Shown here in pieces: positions 1 to 6,369 of a stretch of 40,059 nucleotides of DNA. The notes below the pieces were generated by a model. It saw only the letters and a list, made by a program, of their open reading frames with translations, had not been told where the DNA came from and ran no database searches. A program made the translations under genes and the position numbers. The DNA comes from a virus: positions 1 through 40,059 of the IMG/VR virus record IMGVR_UViG_3300046491_000064; one strand, given 5' to 3'. Numbering within the stretch: position 1 is the first letter of the stretch; every line of letters begins with the position of its first letter.

Positions 1-2
1 AA

Positions 3-296
3 ATTGAACGACTCGCTACCGCTGTAATATTGACCCATCCTTGGGCAAAGAGTTATTGTATGGGAATGGGTAGCGCCTCGTTTGGTTGCGAATGGGTAGA
101 GACCGACGAATATGACCCGGACGACAAATGGGAAAGGGAAGAAAACCTAAACCCTGATGAATTGTCAAGCTCTAACCAATTTGCAGCCGAACTGTTTATG
201 TTACTTGACAAATGGGATAACACGTTCAAGTTAACTGGTTATCCGATGATGATTAAATTCGTTAAAGGACACTTGACAACCTTGACAGATTGGTGA
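3..296 (+). CDS. 5'-truncated hypothetical protein
   Basis: The reading frame is open from the left edge to a TGA at 294-296, so the gene very probably begins before the window. The only in-window start is a TTG at 30, with no ribosome binding site. The visible 97 codons are acidic in the middle (WVETDEYDPDD, KWEREENLNPDEL) and end in a short basic and hydrophobic stretch. I do not recognise the family. A terminator follows directly, so it closes an upstream rightward unit. Confidence 0.6.
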   Translation: MERLATAVILTHPWAKSYCMGMGSASFGCEWVETDEYDPDDKWEREENLNPDELSSSNQFAAELFMLLDKWDNTFKLTGYPMMIKFVKGHLTTLTDW

Positions 297-300
297 TAGA

Positions 301-323
301 GACCCGCCTAGTGCGGGTTTTCT
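301..323 (+). terminator. Rho-independent terminator, CCCGC-CTAGT-GCGGG type
   Basis: The stem ACCCGC / GCGGGT has the loop CTAGT and is followed by TTTTCT. The same stem-loop is used again at 3213 and 33702, the last with a longer T run. Confidence 0.85.
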
Positions 324-361
324 ACTATCTGTAGAAAGATAAAATAATCTGAAAATAAGTG

Positions 362-389
362 TTGACGCCTTTTCTAAATGCTGTAGAAT
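362..389 (+). promoter_or_regulatory. Class A sigma70 promoter
   Basis: TTGACG and TAGAAT are separated by 16 bases with the spacer CCTTTTCTAAATGCTG. An A-rich stretch (GAAAATAAG) lies just upstream. It drives 439-979. The spacer core CTTTTCTAAATG recurs in six other promoters of this region. Confidence 0.85.
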
Positions 390-438
390 TGGTTTCAAGA
401 AAGGGGAAAAGCCCCAAACCACACAAAGGAAAAAGATC

Positions 439-732
439 ATGGCTCGTAAAATCACTGTCGAAGCTTGCAATGCATTCATGAACGGTCAGAAGTTCAACAA
501 AGATAACACTTCTGTTTTTGTTGGTGAGTCTGGAACTTCTAGCCTTCACTTGCACGACAACATCATCGCCCGTCGCTTTCCAGATGGTAAACTGGAAGTG
601 TCTAACGGCGGATGGTCAAGTAAAACCACTAAAGAACGTTTGAACGGCATCCCCGGTGTATCTGTATGCCAGAAGAAAGGCGTCTGGTTCCTGAACGGTA
701 AAGAGTGGGATGGTAGCTGGACTACTGTCTAA
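439..732 (+). CDS. conserved small phage protein
   Basis: A 97-residue protein starting at ATG 439, preceded by AAAGGA at 425-430. The N-terminus MARKITVEACNAFMNG, the central LHLHDNIIARR and the C-terminal block TTKERLNGIPGV...KKGVWFLNGKEWDG match a type of small protein that I recall from many unrelated phages, with no known function. It is soluble and lacks a signal peptide or membrane segment. It is first in a two-gene unit behind the promoter at 362-389, followed 10 bases later by the gene at 743. Confidence 0.85.
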   Translation: MARKITVEACNAFMNGQKFNKDNTSVFVGESGTSSLHLHDNIIARRFPDGKLEVSNGGWSSKTTKERLNGIPGVSVCQKKGVWFLNGKEWDGSWTTV

Positions 733-742
733 GGGGTTGACA

Positions 743-979
743 ATGAAACATGAAATCGGTACAGTTCTAGTTCACTTGCCCGGTGGCAATCAATATGAGA
801 TTGTCAACCGTCAACCTACAAAGGACAGTGAATATAAAGGGTGTTATCTGTTACGCTGTATTGACTTTTGGTGCAACGAAGAAATGGGCGATGGAATCAT
901 GTGCTGGCGTGAAAATCAAGAAATATGGGTTGCTTCGTTTCACGTTGATTGTGGTATGAAAATTTACGGAAAAGATTGA
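743..979 (+). CDS. hypothetical protein
   Basis: A 78-residue protein. An in-frame start exists at 710, but ATG 743 has AAGGGG at 731-736 and does not overlap the upstream gene, so I chose 743. The sequence (MKHEIGTVLVHLPGGNQYEIVNRQP...GCYLLRCIDFWCNEEMGDG) looks like a compact beta-rich domain of the SH3/KOW-like kind seen in small phage proteins that begin by describing a 'G..V....G..Y.I...' strand pair. That is only a resemblance. The next promoter starts 9 bases after the stop. Confidence 0.75.
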   Translation: MKHEIGTVLVHLPGGNQYEIVNRQPTKDSEYKGCYLLRCIDFWCNEEMGDGIMCWRENQEIWVASFHVDCGMKIYGKD

Positions 980-988
980 AAATAAAGC

Positions 989-1016
989 TTGCAACCTTTT
1001 CTAATTGATATAGAAT
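989..1016 (+). promoter_or_regulatory. Class A sigma70 promoter
   Basis: TTGCAA, the 16-base spacer CCTTTTCTAATTGATA and TAGAAT, preceded by GAAAATAAAGC. It serves the gene at 1067 and probably those up to 2236. Confidence 0.8.
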
Positions 1017-1066
1017 AAACCACATAGAGAGGCAAGACAGCCTCTCAAGCCAAAGGGTAAAAGATC

Positions 1067-1390
1067 ATGAAAGCAGCACAATTCTGGACCGCCGAAAACG
1101 TTACTCGCTTCCAAGGTTGGGACGTTGATGGGGGTGAAGTCACTCTGTCCGATAGCGAGTACGAAGAAATCCTTAACGAGATTTACGGTGACGTTGAAGT
1201 GTGTGGCTACACTTTCGGTTCTGGTTCTTTGTTGGTTGACGCTGACCCTACGGCATTCCGTTGCGGCAAAAACGATTATGAATCGGGTATCCAAACCGAA
1301 CTGGAATCACAGTTGGAACGTGAAGACGATTCTGATATTGAGTTCGAAGAAGAGTTGGACGAAGATGAGGAAGAAGAGGACGAAGAATGA
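1067..1390 (+). CDS. acidic-tailed conserved phage protein
   Basis: A 107-residue protein. The central part (NEIYGDVEVCGYTFGSGSLL, then VDADPTAFRCGKNDYESG) resembles a small family common in phages, recognisable by 'G..VEICG..F..G..L...DP.AFRCG.ND'. The function is unknown to me. The last 30 residues are almost entirely Asp and Glu, which suggests a DNA-mimic or protein-binding tail. The acidic tail overlaps the next start (ATGA), so the two are translationally coupled. Confidence 0.85.
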   Translation: MKAAQFWTAENVTRFQGWDVDGGEVTLSDSEYEEILNEIYGDVEVCGYTFGSGSLLVDADPTAFRCGKNDYESGIQTELESQLEREDDSDIEFEEELDEDEEEEDEE

Positions 1391-1518
1391 GCTTGTATTT
1401 CAGGTTATACCCAAACTCTGGATTAACAACAATATATGCAACAGACGTAGATATTGCATATCAAATTGATTGGGTGTTAGTTGCGATGGGTGGCTCTGAC
1501 GCTTGTGTAATCCTTTAG
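1387..1518 (+). CDS. hypothetical 43-residue protein
   Basis: ATG 1387 overlaps the preceding stop as ATGA. The product reads MSLYFRLYPNSGLTTIY and then a moderately hydrophobic segment (AYQIDWVLVAMGGSDACVIL). No family is recognised. Support is the coupling and the absence of another gene before the hairpin at 1530. It is too short for composition to be decisive. Confidence 0.5.
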   Translation: MSLYFRLYPNSGLTTIYATDVDIAYQIDWVLVAMGGSDACVIL

Positions 1519-1529
1519 TTGCTTTATAG

Positions 1530-1551
1530 CAGCACTCTAGATTGGGTGCTG
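1530..1551 (+). other. stem-loop between genes
   Basis: CAGCACTC pairs with GGGTGCTG (one G-T wobble) around the loop TAGATT. There is no T run after it, so it is more likely an RNA stability or processing hairpin than a terminator. Confidence 0.5.
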
Positions 1552-1579
1552 TTAGTAAATCAATTGATAAGGTGCGAAT

Positions 1580-1756
1580 ATGAAAGTAATAATAACGCTT
1601 GACCGATACAATGGCGAATCAAGTCAAATAAAGGCTTGCGACCTTGAAGACATTGATCTTAGACAACTAATGTACGCCATGCTTGAATCAGATGTTTGTG
1701 GTTTGACAATAACCAAGGACAAACCACTTATGAAAGCAATAGACAAAATGAAATAG
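1580..1756 (+). CDS. hypothetical 58-residue protein
   Basis: ATG 1580 is preceded by AAGGTG at 1569-1574. The product (MKVIITLDRYNGESSQIKACDLEDIDLRQLMYAM...) looks like a small alpha/beta domain with a C-terminal basic end (KAIDKMK). No family is recognised. It lies 11 bases before the winged-helix-like gene at 1768, within the same transcript. Confidence 0.65.
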   Translation: MKVIITLDRYNGESSQIKACDLEDIDLRQLMYAMLESDVCGLTITKDKPLMKAIDKMK

Positions 1757-1767
1757 GTGGGGTTAGT

Positions 1768-2067
1768 ATGTGCAGGCTAAGGAATCAACAAACGTCTTTT
1801 ATTCGACAGTGTGTCAAGCTTTGGATTGCTGGCAATCGACAGACATTTACGGTCATTGATGTTTGCAATGGTTTGCAAGCCGATCACCACACACTGTCAG
1901 AGCTTGACATTATCAAAGCTGTCAGTAACGAACTGATAAGGCTTGAGAGCGTCGGTATTGTCTCAAGTCGCAAGGGTACAAAGAACGATGGTTCGTTTAC
2001 TGGCAGACCGCCTAGAGTGTATTGGCGGGCATTCTGTAGCCATACGCTTAGTGTGTTAAGGGGTTGA
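1768..2067 (+). CDS. winged-helix-like DNA-binding protein candidate
   Basis: A 99-residue protein from ATG 1768, which has AGGTGG at 1755-1760. An earlier in-frame start at 1696 would overlap the previous gene and has no ribosome binding site. Residues 10-80 read like a winged helix: FIRQCVKLWIAG, FTVIDVCNGL (helix 2), IIKAVSNELIRLESVGIVSSRKG (recognition helix and wing), then RPPRVYWRAF (last strand). This suggests a small transcription regulator acting on phage or host promoters, by fold resemblance only. Confidence 0.7.
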   Translation: MCRLRNQQTSFIRQCVKLWIAGNRQTFTVIDVCNGLQADHHTLSELDIIKAVSNELIRLESVGIVSSRKGTKNDGSFTGRPPRVYWRAFCSHTLSVLRG

Positions 2068-2068
2068 C

Positions 2069-2236
2069 ATGGTAGAGTATCGCGGTTTTAAAATGAGCCT
2101 TGCCGGTGGCATTATCAGTTTTTATTTCTATCGTCAAGGCTGGATAAGTGTTTTTGATTCGTATACAATCAGGTGCTTTGAGGATGCAAGGCACCTGATT
2201 GACCACCATCTGGACAACGTAGGCGACGAACGGTAG
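2069..2236 (+). CDS. conserved 55-residue phage protein
   Basis: ATG 2069 follows AAGGGG at 2059-2064, and the preceding stop lies between the ribosome binding site and the start. The sequence (MVEYRGFKMSLAGGIISFYFYRQG...VFDSYTIRCFEDARHLIDHHL) fits a small phage family I recall with the pattern 'YRG..I....G.F.......FDS...A...ID'. Its function is unknown. Confidence 0.7.
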   Translation: MVEYRGFKMSLAGGIISFYFYRQGWISVFDSYTIRCFEDARHLIDHHLDNVGDER

Positions 2237-2264
2237 TAGACAAAGACTCACAGTGTGTTAATCT
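2237..2264 (+). promoter_or_regulatory. possible weak promoter
   Basis: TAGACA, 16 bases, then TAATCT, with an alternative TATAAA at 2264-2269. It would explain transcription of 2341-2804 but is a poor match to the consensus. Confidence 0.3.
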
Positions 2265-2340
2265 ATAAATGTAACGACAGCCGATAGAAAGTTGTTCGCA
2301 GTAGCTGCCGAATTTCTTAACCGAACTTAGGATGTGCAAA

Positions 2341-2565
2341 ATGAACGAACGTGAATACCGCAAACACAAGAAGGCACTGGTTGAACGTGCAAAAATGCTC
2401 TCTGTAGAAGCTCTGAAGGCGTCTATCAGCGATGAGTGGGAAGATTCTAAGCTACCATATCTTGTCTTTGATGCAATGACTACAGCGCTCCAGAAGAAGC
2501 TTGGAACACGTCAGTACACTGTCTGGGTTAACACACTTCCTGTTAAGTTGGAGTCAGCACAATGA
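2341..2565 (+). CDS. conserved small phage protein
   Basis: A 74-residue protein. ATG 2341 is preferred to ATG 2332 because TAGGA at 2327-2331 then has normal spacing. The sequence is a basic helix (MNEREYRKHKKALVERAKML), then LSVEALKASI, then DAMTTALQKKLGTRQY. It resembles a widespread small phage protein of unknown role. The stop overlaps the next start (ATGA), so it is coupled to 2562. Confidence 0.8.
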   Translation: MNEREYRKHKKALVERAKMLSVEALKASISDEWEDSKLPYLVFDAMTTALQKKLGTRQYTVWVNTLPVKLESAQ

Positions 2566-2804
2566 TTAAGCTTGTGACTTATTCAGCGAACGTGTTAAAC
2601 TACAAGGCACCTGTAGTGCGTCAAGCAACTGTTTATGAATCAGAAGACCCTGAATTTAAAGGCTGTCTTTATCAGGTCAGCACACATACGGGCGGGACCG
2701 GTGCAGAATGGCAGTTCAAACCATTCAAGCGGTTGAACGAGGCTCAAGAGTATGCCTTACAGTTCCTGCTTCCTCAGATGGAAGTGGCAGTGAAAATAGT
2801 TTGA
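2562..2804 (+). CDS. hypothetical protein, paralogue of 7094-7336
   Basis: An 80-residue protein. Its second half (QVSTHTGGTGAEWQFKPF...NEAQEYALQFLLPQ...VKIV) aligns by eye with the protein at 7094 (EVSTHSGGVAVEWEFQSF...EDAQQYAIQFIMPQ...AKIV), so the two arose by duplication. The N-terminal halves differ. It probably folds as a single alpha/beta domain. No function is known. Confidence 0.8.
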   Translation: MIKLVTYSANVLNYKAPVVRQATVYESEDPEFKGCLYQVSTHTGGTGAEWQFKPFKRLNEAQEYALQFLLPQMEVAVKIV

Positions 2805-2811
2805 AAAAGAG

Positions 2812-2839
2812 TTGACACCATACCGGGATAGTGTAAAAT
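2812..2839 (+). promoter_or_regulatory. Class B promoter with palindromic spacer
   Basis: TTGACA, 16 bases, TAAAAT. Bases 2815-2834 form an imperfect palindrome centred on CCGG (ACAC and AT arms match, two mismatches per side pair). Confidence 0.75.
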
Positions 2840-2893
2840 TGGTATTAAGAGGAAGGGAAACACCTTCCTTAACCGATGATGAGGAATAACAAA

Positions 2894-2989
2894 ATGAAAT
2901 ACTTGCTCGCTTTGCCCGGTGGTGTTATACTGACAGCAATCGTAATGCTGATTATTCAATACGGTTCGATTCTTGCGGTTGGTCTTTAA
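2894..2989 (+). CDS. single-span membrane peptide, 31 residues
   Basis: ATG 2894 has GAGGA at 2881-2885. The product is almost wholly hydrophobic (LLALPGGVILTAIVMLII) and is expected to be an inner-membrane peptide. It is the first gene behind a strong promoter, which supports expression. Small membrane peptides of this kind are typical of early phage takeover regions, but no specific role can be given. Confidence 0.65.
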   Translation: MKYLLALPGGVILTAIVMLIIQYGSILAVGL

Positions 2990-3013
2990 TCCTTTTGACA
3001 TTTTGGTGATAGC

Positions 3014-3208
3014 ATGAAACATCCTGATTTTCTAAATGCAACAAACATCGCAATCGGTCAAGGTCTGTTGACTAACTGTCAAGACTACCATGTTATTGAC
3101 GATAACTACTTGATTGTGGTAGCGCCTGATTCTACAGTTTGGGCTTGCTATGATCAGGAAAAGAGTGTACACCTTGACAGTCTAAAGCTTGTACAACGTC
3201 TAGTTTGA
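3014..3208 (+). CDS. hypothetical protein
   Basis: A 64-residue protein (MKHPDFLNATNIAIGQGLLTN...YLIVVAPDSTVWACYDQEKSVHLDSLKLV). The ribosome binding site is weak (GGTGAT at 3004-3009). Two predicted strands around LIVVAPDSTVWAC suggest a small beta-rich fold. It is followed within 5 bases by a terminator, so it ends the unit that begins at 2812. Confidence 0.7.
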   Translation: MKHPDFLNATNIAIGQGLLTNCQDYHVIDDNYLIVVAPDSTVWACYDQEKSVHLDSLKLVQRLV

Positions 3209-3212
3209 AAAT

Positions 3213-3237
3213 GCCCGCCTAGTGCGGGCTTTATTTT
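3213..3237 (+). terminator. Rho-independent terminator, repeated stem-loop
   Basis: The stem GCCCGC / GCGGGC has loop CTAGT and is followed by TTTATTTTG. The loop and inner stem are identical to those at 301 and 33702. Confidence 0.88.
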
Positions 3238-3262
3238 GTCTGCAAAAAGCTGAAAATAGTTG

Positions 3263-3290
3263 TTGACAGGTTTTCTAATTGATGTAGAAT
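3263..3290 (+). promoter_or_regulatory. Class A sigma70 promoter
   Basis: TTGACA, 16-base spacer GGTTTTCTAATTGATG, TAGAAT. It drives 3325-3573. Upstream is CTGAAAATAG. Confidence 0.85.
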
Positions 3291-3324
3291 GAACACATCA
3301 AAGCGAAACACTGAGGAAACAAAC

Positions 3325-3573
3325 ATGAAACTTCAAGACATTCTCCAGCAACAAGCCGACTACACTCGCAATTCTGACGTTACTGTCAACATTGATAAAC
3401 GTATGCCTTGGGTTGACATTCGTGCCGATGAAGAATCGTCGATCTTTCTTGATGGTGATTCTGCCGAAGAATTTCTAGCACAGTGTGAAGACTACAGCGA
3501 ACAAGTGCCAGATATGGACATGGAAACCATTGAACTTGCCGTCGCCTACAAATACCTTGACGTTTTGCTCTAA
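3325..3573 (+). CDS. acidic hypothetical protein
   Basis: An 82-residue protein. An ATG at 3289 overlaps the -10 box and would precede the transcript start, so ATG 3325, which has GAGGAA at 3313-3318, is used. The sequence (MKLQDILQQQADYTRNSDVTV...PWVDIRADEESSIFLDGDSAEEFLAQCEDY) has a helix, two strands and an acidic helix. No family is assigned. It sits alone between two promoters. Confidence 0.8.
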   Translation: MKLQDILQQQADYTRNSDVTVNIDKRMPWVDIRADEESSIFLDGDSAEEFLAQCEDYSEQVPDMDMETIELAVAYKYLDVLL

Positions 3574-3585
3574 TAGATTATTGTT

Positions 3586-3622
3586 CTAGTCTATTGACCT
3601 TCACAGTAGACTAGTGCAAAAT
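3586..3622 (+). promoter_or_regulatory. Class B promoter inside an 8-bp inverted repeat
   Basis: TTGACC at 3594, 17 bases, CAAAAT at 3617. CTAGTCTA (3586-3593) and TAGACTAG (3607-3614) are perfect inverted copies flanking the -35 box. Confidence 0.75.
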
Positions 3623-3654
3623 ACCTATCAGTAACCAACTAGGAACAAAACAAA

Positions 3655-4020
3655 ATGAAAGCTTCTGAGATTATACGTGGTGCCTTATCGTCTCACTATG
3701 TCAATAAGGAAAAATACAACGGGGGCAATCAAAGCGAGTATATGTGCTTTGCTATAAAGGGTTTCATGCTGGACGTGCTAGGTTACCAGTTCCACACGGA
3801 CGAATACCACACGGCACATGATGCGGTTTGCGATACATTCATGCCAGAGCTTCACAACTGGGGCACCGGCTGTCTTATGGTGATGTTGAATCGTTCAAAC
3901 AAACGTTACGCCAGTTTGTGCAGACGTGCGAAGCTTGGGCATGACACGCCGGGCTGCTTTAAAATCCGTGTTCAATATTGGTTAGATCACATCGCTGAAC
4001 TTGAATCAAAAGGCTTGTAA
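3655..4020 (+). CDS. hypothetical phage protein
   Basis: A 121-residue protein with AGGAAC upstream of ATG 3655. It contains several aromatic, Cys- and His-rich stretches (YMCFAIKGFMLDVLGYQFH, YHTAHDAVCDTFMP, NWGTGCLMVMLNR, YASLCRRAKLGHDTPGCFKIRVQYWLDHI). The spread of Cys and His could bind a metal, but no standard finger spacing is visible. Its family was not recognised. It is the only gene of its transcript before the next promoter. Confidence 0.75.
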   Translation: MKASEIIRGALSSHYVNKEKYNGGNQSEYMCFAIKGFMLDVLGYQFHTDEYHTAHDAVCDTFMPELHNWGTGCLMVMLNRSNKRYASLCRRAKLGHDTPGCFKIRVQYWLDHIAELESKGL

Positions 4021-4043
4021 CGCTAATCGTCCGATGTTAAACT
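4015..4043 (+). promoter_or_regulatory. probable promoter overlapping the end of the previous gene
   Basis: TTGTAA, 17 bases, TAAACT. A small inverted repeat ATCG/CGAT (4026-4035) lies in the spacer. It serves 4070-4599. Confidence 0.5.
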
Positions 4044-4069
4044 AACCGTATCAACTTTGAGGTAGTGCC

Positions 4070-4330
4070 ATGATAACCATTACTAGTCTGATGAATCCGA
4101 CCATGATGCAAAAGATTCGTTATGGTCTTCGTTGTGCTGCCTTGAAACAAGGTCATTTGCTAGGCGGTCATGATAACCGGGTTTATATCGCTAATCGCAA
4201 AGGTCATAACATCTTGCGTATTGACTGGCGAGAAGGCAAGTGGGTTGCCTATGGCGGTGCTGACTGGGGGCAAACAGAAGTAACGGACATTATTAAACAG
4301 GCTGTTAAACGATTCTACGGGGTGATGTAA
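4070..4330 (+). CDS. hypothetical protein
   Basis: An 86-residue basic protein (MITITSLMNPTMMQKIRYGLRCAALKQG...RVYIANRKGHNILRIDWREGKWVAYGG...TEVTDIIKQAVKRF). It looks like an alpha/beta domain with a strand pair around YIANRKGHNILRIDW. The ribosome binding site GAGG precedes ATG 4070. Its last base is shared with the next start (TAATG), so it is coupled to 4330. Confidence 0.8.
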   Translation: MITITSLMNPTMMQKIRYGLRCAALKQGHLLGGHDNRVYIANRKGHNILRIDWREGKWVAYGGADWGQTEVTDIIKQAVKRFYGVM

Positions 4331-4599
4331 TGAATGGACCAACAGTGTTTGATGAACACGAACTAATCATGGCAACTAAAGTCGCCCGCGTTCGACTACT
4401 TGAACAAGGGTATATCACGACAGCGGTTGCAGAAGCTGGACGCGATAAGTTCGAAACAATGCGACGGCTTGACAAAAACAAGATTGAAGAATTTACTGTC
4501 ATACACTGGCGCTGGCATGATACACTCGGCTGGTTTCCTTTCTTGATTGATGGGAAACGTGTTGCAGGCGACGGGCTGCCATTCATCAAAGAAGATTGA
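4330..4599 (+). CDS. hypothetical protein
   Basis: An 89-residue protein whose ATG overlaps the preceding stop. The N-terminal two thirds are helical and charged (FDEHELIMATKVARVRLLEQGY, VAEAGRDKFETMRRLDKNKIEEF), with a strand-rich end (TVIHWRWHDTLGWFPFLIDGKRV). I recognise no family. It ends the two-gene unit begun at 4070. Confidence 0.75.
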   Translation: MNGPTVFDEHELIMATKVARVRLLEQGYITTAVAEAGRDKFETMRRLDKNKIEEFTVIHWRWHDTLGWFPFLIDGKRVAGDGLPFIKED

Positions 4600-4608
4600 A
4601 AATAAAGC

Positions 4609-4636
4609 TTGCATCAATGGTTGATTGGTGTAAAAT
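4609..4636 (+). promoter_or_regulatory. Class B promoter with spacer inverted repeat
   Basis: TTGCAT, 16 bases, TAAAAT. ATCAA (4613-4617) and TTGAT (4621-4625) form a 5-bp inverted repeat with a 3-base loop. Confidence 0.7.
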
Positions 4637-4684
4637 GAACCACATGAAAGGGCATAAAGCCCAATCGACCAAGGAGTTTTCTAA

Positions 4685-5068
4685 ATGGGTATCTGGAAAC
4701 CAACTCAAGCGGAATGCGACATGATTAAAGGTGCTGCCGCTCGTGCTGCCGGGACCAAGGCTATCAAGCTTGAACCCGGTATCCGTGGCGGTGATTCTGC
4801 CGACAATGTGTCTATGAACATCGCTCGCGTCACTGTCTGCGAAGATTGGTCAGAAGACACTGAGCTAGAAGACTTCGGAACATGGTCTGAATTCCGTAAA
4901 GGTGTTGAACTGACAGAAGATGGTCGGGCAATTGTTGACTTTTATGTACATGACAGGGTAGAGCTTAACACCAATGTTGTCGTCTACTATCAAGGAGGTC
5001 AGATTGTTGAAGTGTGCAACACGTCAGGCACGAACCTTTTGCACAACGGTCTGAACTACATTTTCTAA
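4685..5068 (+). CDS. acidic hypothetical protein
   Basis: A 127-residue protein with AAGGAG before ATG 4685. The N-terminus is helical and Ala-rich (MGIWKPTQAECDMIKGAAARAAGTKAIKLEPG). The middle is acidic (VCEDWSEDTELEDFGTWSEF) and the C-terminus is strand-rich (VVVYYQGGQIVEVCN). No signal or membrane segment is seen, and the family is not recognised. It is alone between two promoters, which is usual in this region. Confidence 0.8.
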   Translation: MGIWKPTQAECDMIKGAAARAAGTKAIKLEPGIRGGDSADNVSMNIARVTVCEDWSEDTELEDFGTWSEFRKGVELTEDGRAIVDFYVHDRVELNTNVVVYYQGGQIVEVCNTSGTNLLHNGLNYIF

Positions 5069-5075
5069 ATAAAGC

Positions 5076-5104
5076 TTGCAGGGGCTGAAAAGCCCCTGTA
5101 CAAT
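5076..5104 (+). promoter_or_regulatory. Class B promoter with a strong hairpin as its spacer
   Basis: TTGCAG, 17 bases, TACAAT. CAGGGGCT (5079-5086), GAAA, AGCCCCTG (5091-5098) is a perfect 8-bp stem with a GNRA loop that fills the space between the boxes. No T run follows, so it is not a standard terminator. Confidence 0.75.
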
Positions 5105-5135
5105 GCACAGACAGACAACGAAAGGAGTTATCTAA

Positions 5136-5225
5136 ATGAATCTTGTAGACTGGTTGGCTATCACTTGTACTGCTTTCATTTTCGTTTTGTTGTTTGTTCA
5201 ATGGCTTGACAAATCCAGCAAATAA
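5136..5225 (+). CDS. single-span membrane peptide, 29 residues
   Basis: ATG 5136 has a good AAAGGAG at 5121-5127. The product has one hydrophobic span (WLAITCTAFIFVLLFVQWL) and a short charged tail (DKSSK), as expected for a small inner-membrane peptide with its C-terminus in the cytoplasm. It begins a four-gene run to 5745. Confidence 0.7.
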   Translation: MNLVDWLAITCTAFIFVLLFVQWLDKSSK

Positions 5226-5234
5226 GGGTTTACC

Positions 5235-5486
5235 ATGATTCTTGCAACTGTTCTAACCTTGTGTGCTTCTGCACTTCCTTGTAACGATTATATCATTGAT
5301 ACTGCAACTAACAGCCGCGATGCATCTATTAACTTAGTTGCCCATAGTCAAGAGTTCAAACGTGTTTGGACTGATGGAAAGTTGCTTAGCGAAACACTGG
5401 CGTTATATAACATTGTTGAAGAAATTACAGAAGTTCAAACTTACGAACTTAACACGCGGTCAATCGATGAGGATGACATGCCATGA
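5235..5486 (+). CDS. small exported or membrane-anchored protein
   Basis: An 83-residue protein with a signal-like N-terminus (MILATVLTLCASALPCNDY) followed by a soluble domain ending in EITEVQTYELNTRSIDEDDMP. The hydrophobic start and the two Cys suggest export or membrane anchoring, but there is no clear lipobox. A similar small signal-bearing protein occurs in other phages by my recollection. Coupled to 5483 by ATGA. Confidence 0.75.
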   Translation: MILATVLTLCASALPCNDYIIDTATNSRDASINLVAHSQEFKRVWTDGKLLSETLALYNIVEEITEVQTYELNTRSIDEDDMP

Positions 5487-5671
5487 CATTTGTTATTTAC
5501 TATTACCGTGAACATCGTTGCTGGTATGGTTACTGGGCAACTAACGAAGGTGACCAACTTTGCGACTGTTTAACCGATATCAATAAGGAACAACTTCTTA
5601 TCCAACTAGGTCAGATAAAGGATGCAACTAAGGCAAAGTATCAAAGGATGCTAGATGAGGGTAACAAATGA
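5483..5671 (+). CDS. hypothetical protein
   Basis: A 62-residue protein that starts within the ATGA at the end of the previous gene. The first half is aromatic and strand-like (MTFVIYYYREHRCWYGYWATNEG), the second a charged helix (KEQLLIQLGQIKDATKAKYQRMLDEG). This reads like a one-domain small protein of unknown role. Coupled in turn to 5668. Confidence 0.75.
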   Translation: MTFVIYYYREHRCWYGYWATNEGDQLCDCLTDINKEQLLIQLGQIKDATKAKYQRMLDEGNK

Positions 5672-5745
5672 GCCACGGGGGAATGACAGACGAACAACGA
5701 GAAGAAATGAAAAAGCGGTATTTAGAAGACACGAAAGCCCCTTAA
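5668..5745 (+). CDS. possible 25-residue peptide
   Basis: ATGA overlap with the upstream stop and an ORF of 25 codons (MSHGGMTDEQREEMKKRYLED...). The coding end lies inside the terminator stem. Support is only the coupling and the helix-like composition. Confidence 0.4.
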   Translation: MSHGGMTDEQREEMKKRYLEDTKAP

Positions 5746-5760
5746 ATGGGGCTTTCTTTT
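5734..5760 (+). terminator. Rho-independent terminator, AAGCCCC-TTAAAT-GGGGCTT type
   Basis: AAAGCCCC, loop TTAAAT, GGGGCTTT then CTTTTG. Near-identical stems occur at 7045 and 8149. Confidence 0.9.
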
Positions 5761-5769
5761 GCCTGTCGT

Positions 5770-5880
5770 TTGTGCTACAATCAATCCATGATGTGGCGGG
5801 GTTGCGAACCCGGAGATAAACAGGGAGGGTGGACGTTAGTCTGTAAATGAGAAAGATTGTCGTCAAATTGCGTGCCAACT
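5770..5880 (+). other. untranslated segment with extended -10 and hairpin
   Basis: TGCTACAAT at 5773-5781 is an extended -10 element without a clear -35. A transcript from about 5788 would start with the stem GGGTT-GCG-AACCC (5799-5811). A leaderless 20-codon ORF (MMWRGCEPGDKQGGW...) is possible but has no ribosome binding site. I see no recognised RNA family. Confidence 0.35.
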
Positions 5881-5907
5881 ATTTCTTAAAATAATTGAAA
5901 ATAAGTG

Positions 5908-5935
5908 TTGACCGCTTTTCTAAATGGCGTAGAAT
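5908..5935 (+). promoter_or_regulatory. Class A sigma70 promoter
   Basis: TTGACC, 16-base spacer GCTTTTCTAAATGGCG, TAGAAT, with TTGAAAATAAG upstream. Drives 5981-6289. Confidence 0.85.
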
Positions 5936-5980
5936 GAACACATCAGAAGGCAAACAGCCTTAACCAACGAGGAAATGAAC

Positions 5981-6289
5981 ATGAAAACTCTGAACATCAC
6001 TACCGGCAACTTTGACCAACTGAACACCTTTCAAGTGAATGCCGGTAAACGTGTGATGAAATGTTCTCTGATGCTTGACTATGAAAAAGTTGGTGATGGT
6101 GTTCTGTGGGCAATGTCCAGCGGTTCAACCCTTAAAGCGTCCTACACTGATGCAGACCGTGCCGAATCTGAACGCCTTGCATCTGAAACCCCGCTGGAAA
6201 ATGGCGAACTTGTTACTATCAATGGCGAGCAATACAAAGTTCGTGTACTTGGTGCTTTCAGTGATACTGCGATTTTCGATAAAGTTTAA
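5981..6289 (+). CDS. hypothetical protein
   Basis: A 102-residue protein. ATG 5981 is preferred over ATG 5975 because GAGGAA at 5969-5974 abuts the earlier codon. The sequence starts MKTLNITTGNFDQLNTFQVNAG and continues through strand-rich segments (GDGVLWAMSSGSTLKASYTD) to a C-terminal motif ELVTINGEQYKVRVLGAFSDTAIF, which looks like a beta-barrel or SH3-like half. No family is recognised. Confidence 0.8.
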   Translation: MKTLNITTGNFDQLNTFQVNAGKRVMKCSLMLDYEKVGDGVLWAMSSGSTLKASYTDADRAESERLASETPLENGELVTINGEQYKVRVLGAFSDTAIFDKV

Positions 6290-6303
6290 AACTTTTCTAA
6301 ATC

Positions 6304-6337
6304 AGGGGTTGCAAACAGTGTGACCCCTTGATAGAAT
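6304..6337 (+). promoter_or_regulatory. Class B promoter in an inverted repeat
   Basis: TTGCAA at 6309, 17 bases, TAGAAT at 6332. AGGGGT (6304-6309) and ACCCCT (6323-6328) are inverted copies. A CTTTTCTAAATC word also sits just upstream at 6293, so this promoter mixes both styles. Confidence 0.7.
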
Positions 6338-6369
6338 ACTTCCACACACACTGAACAAGGTACAAAGTC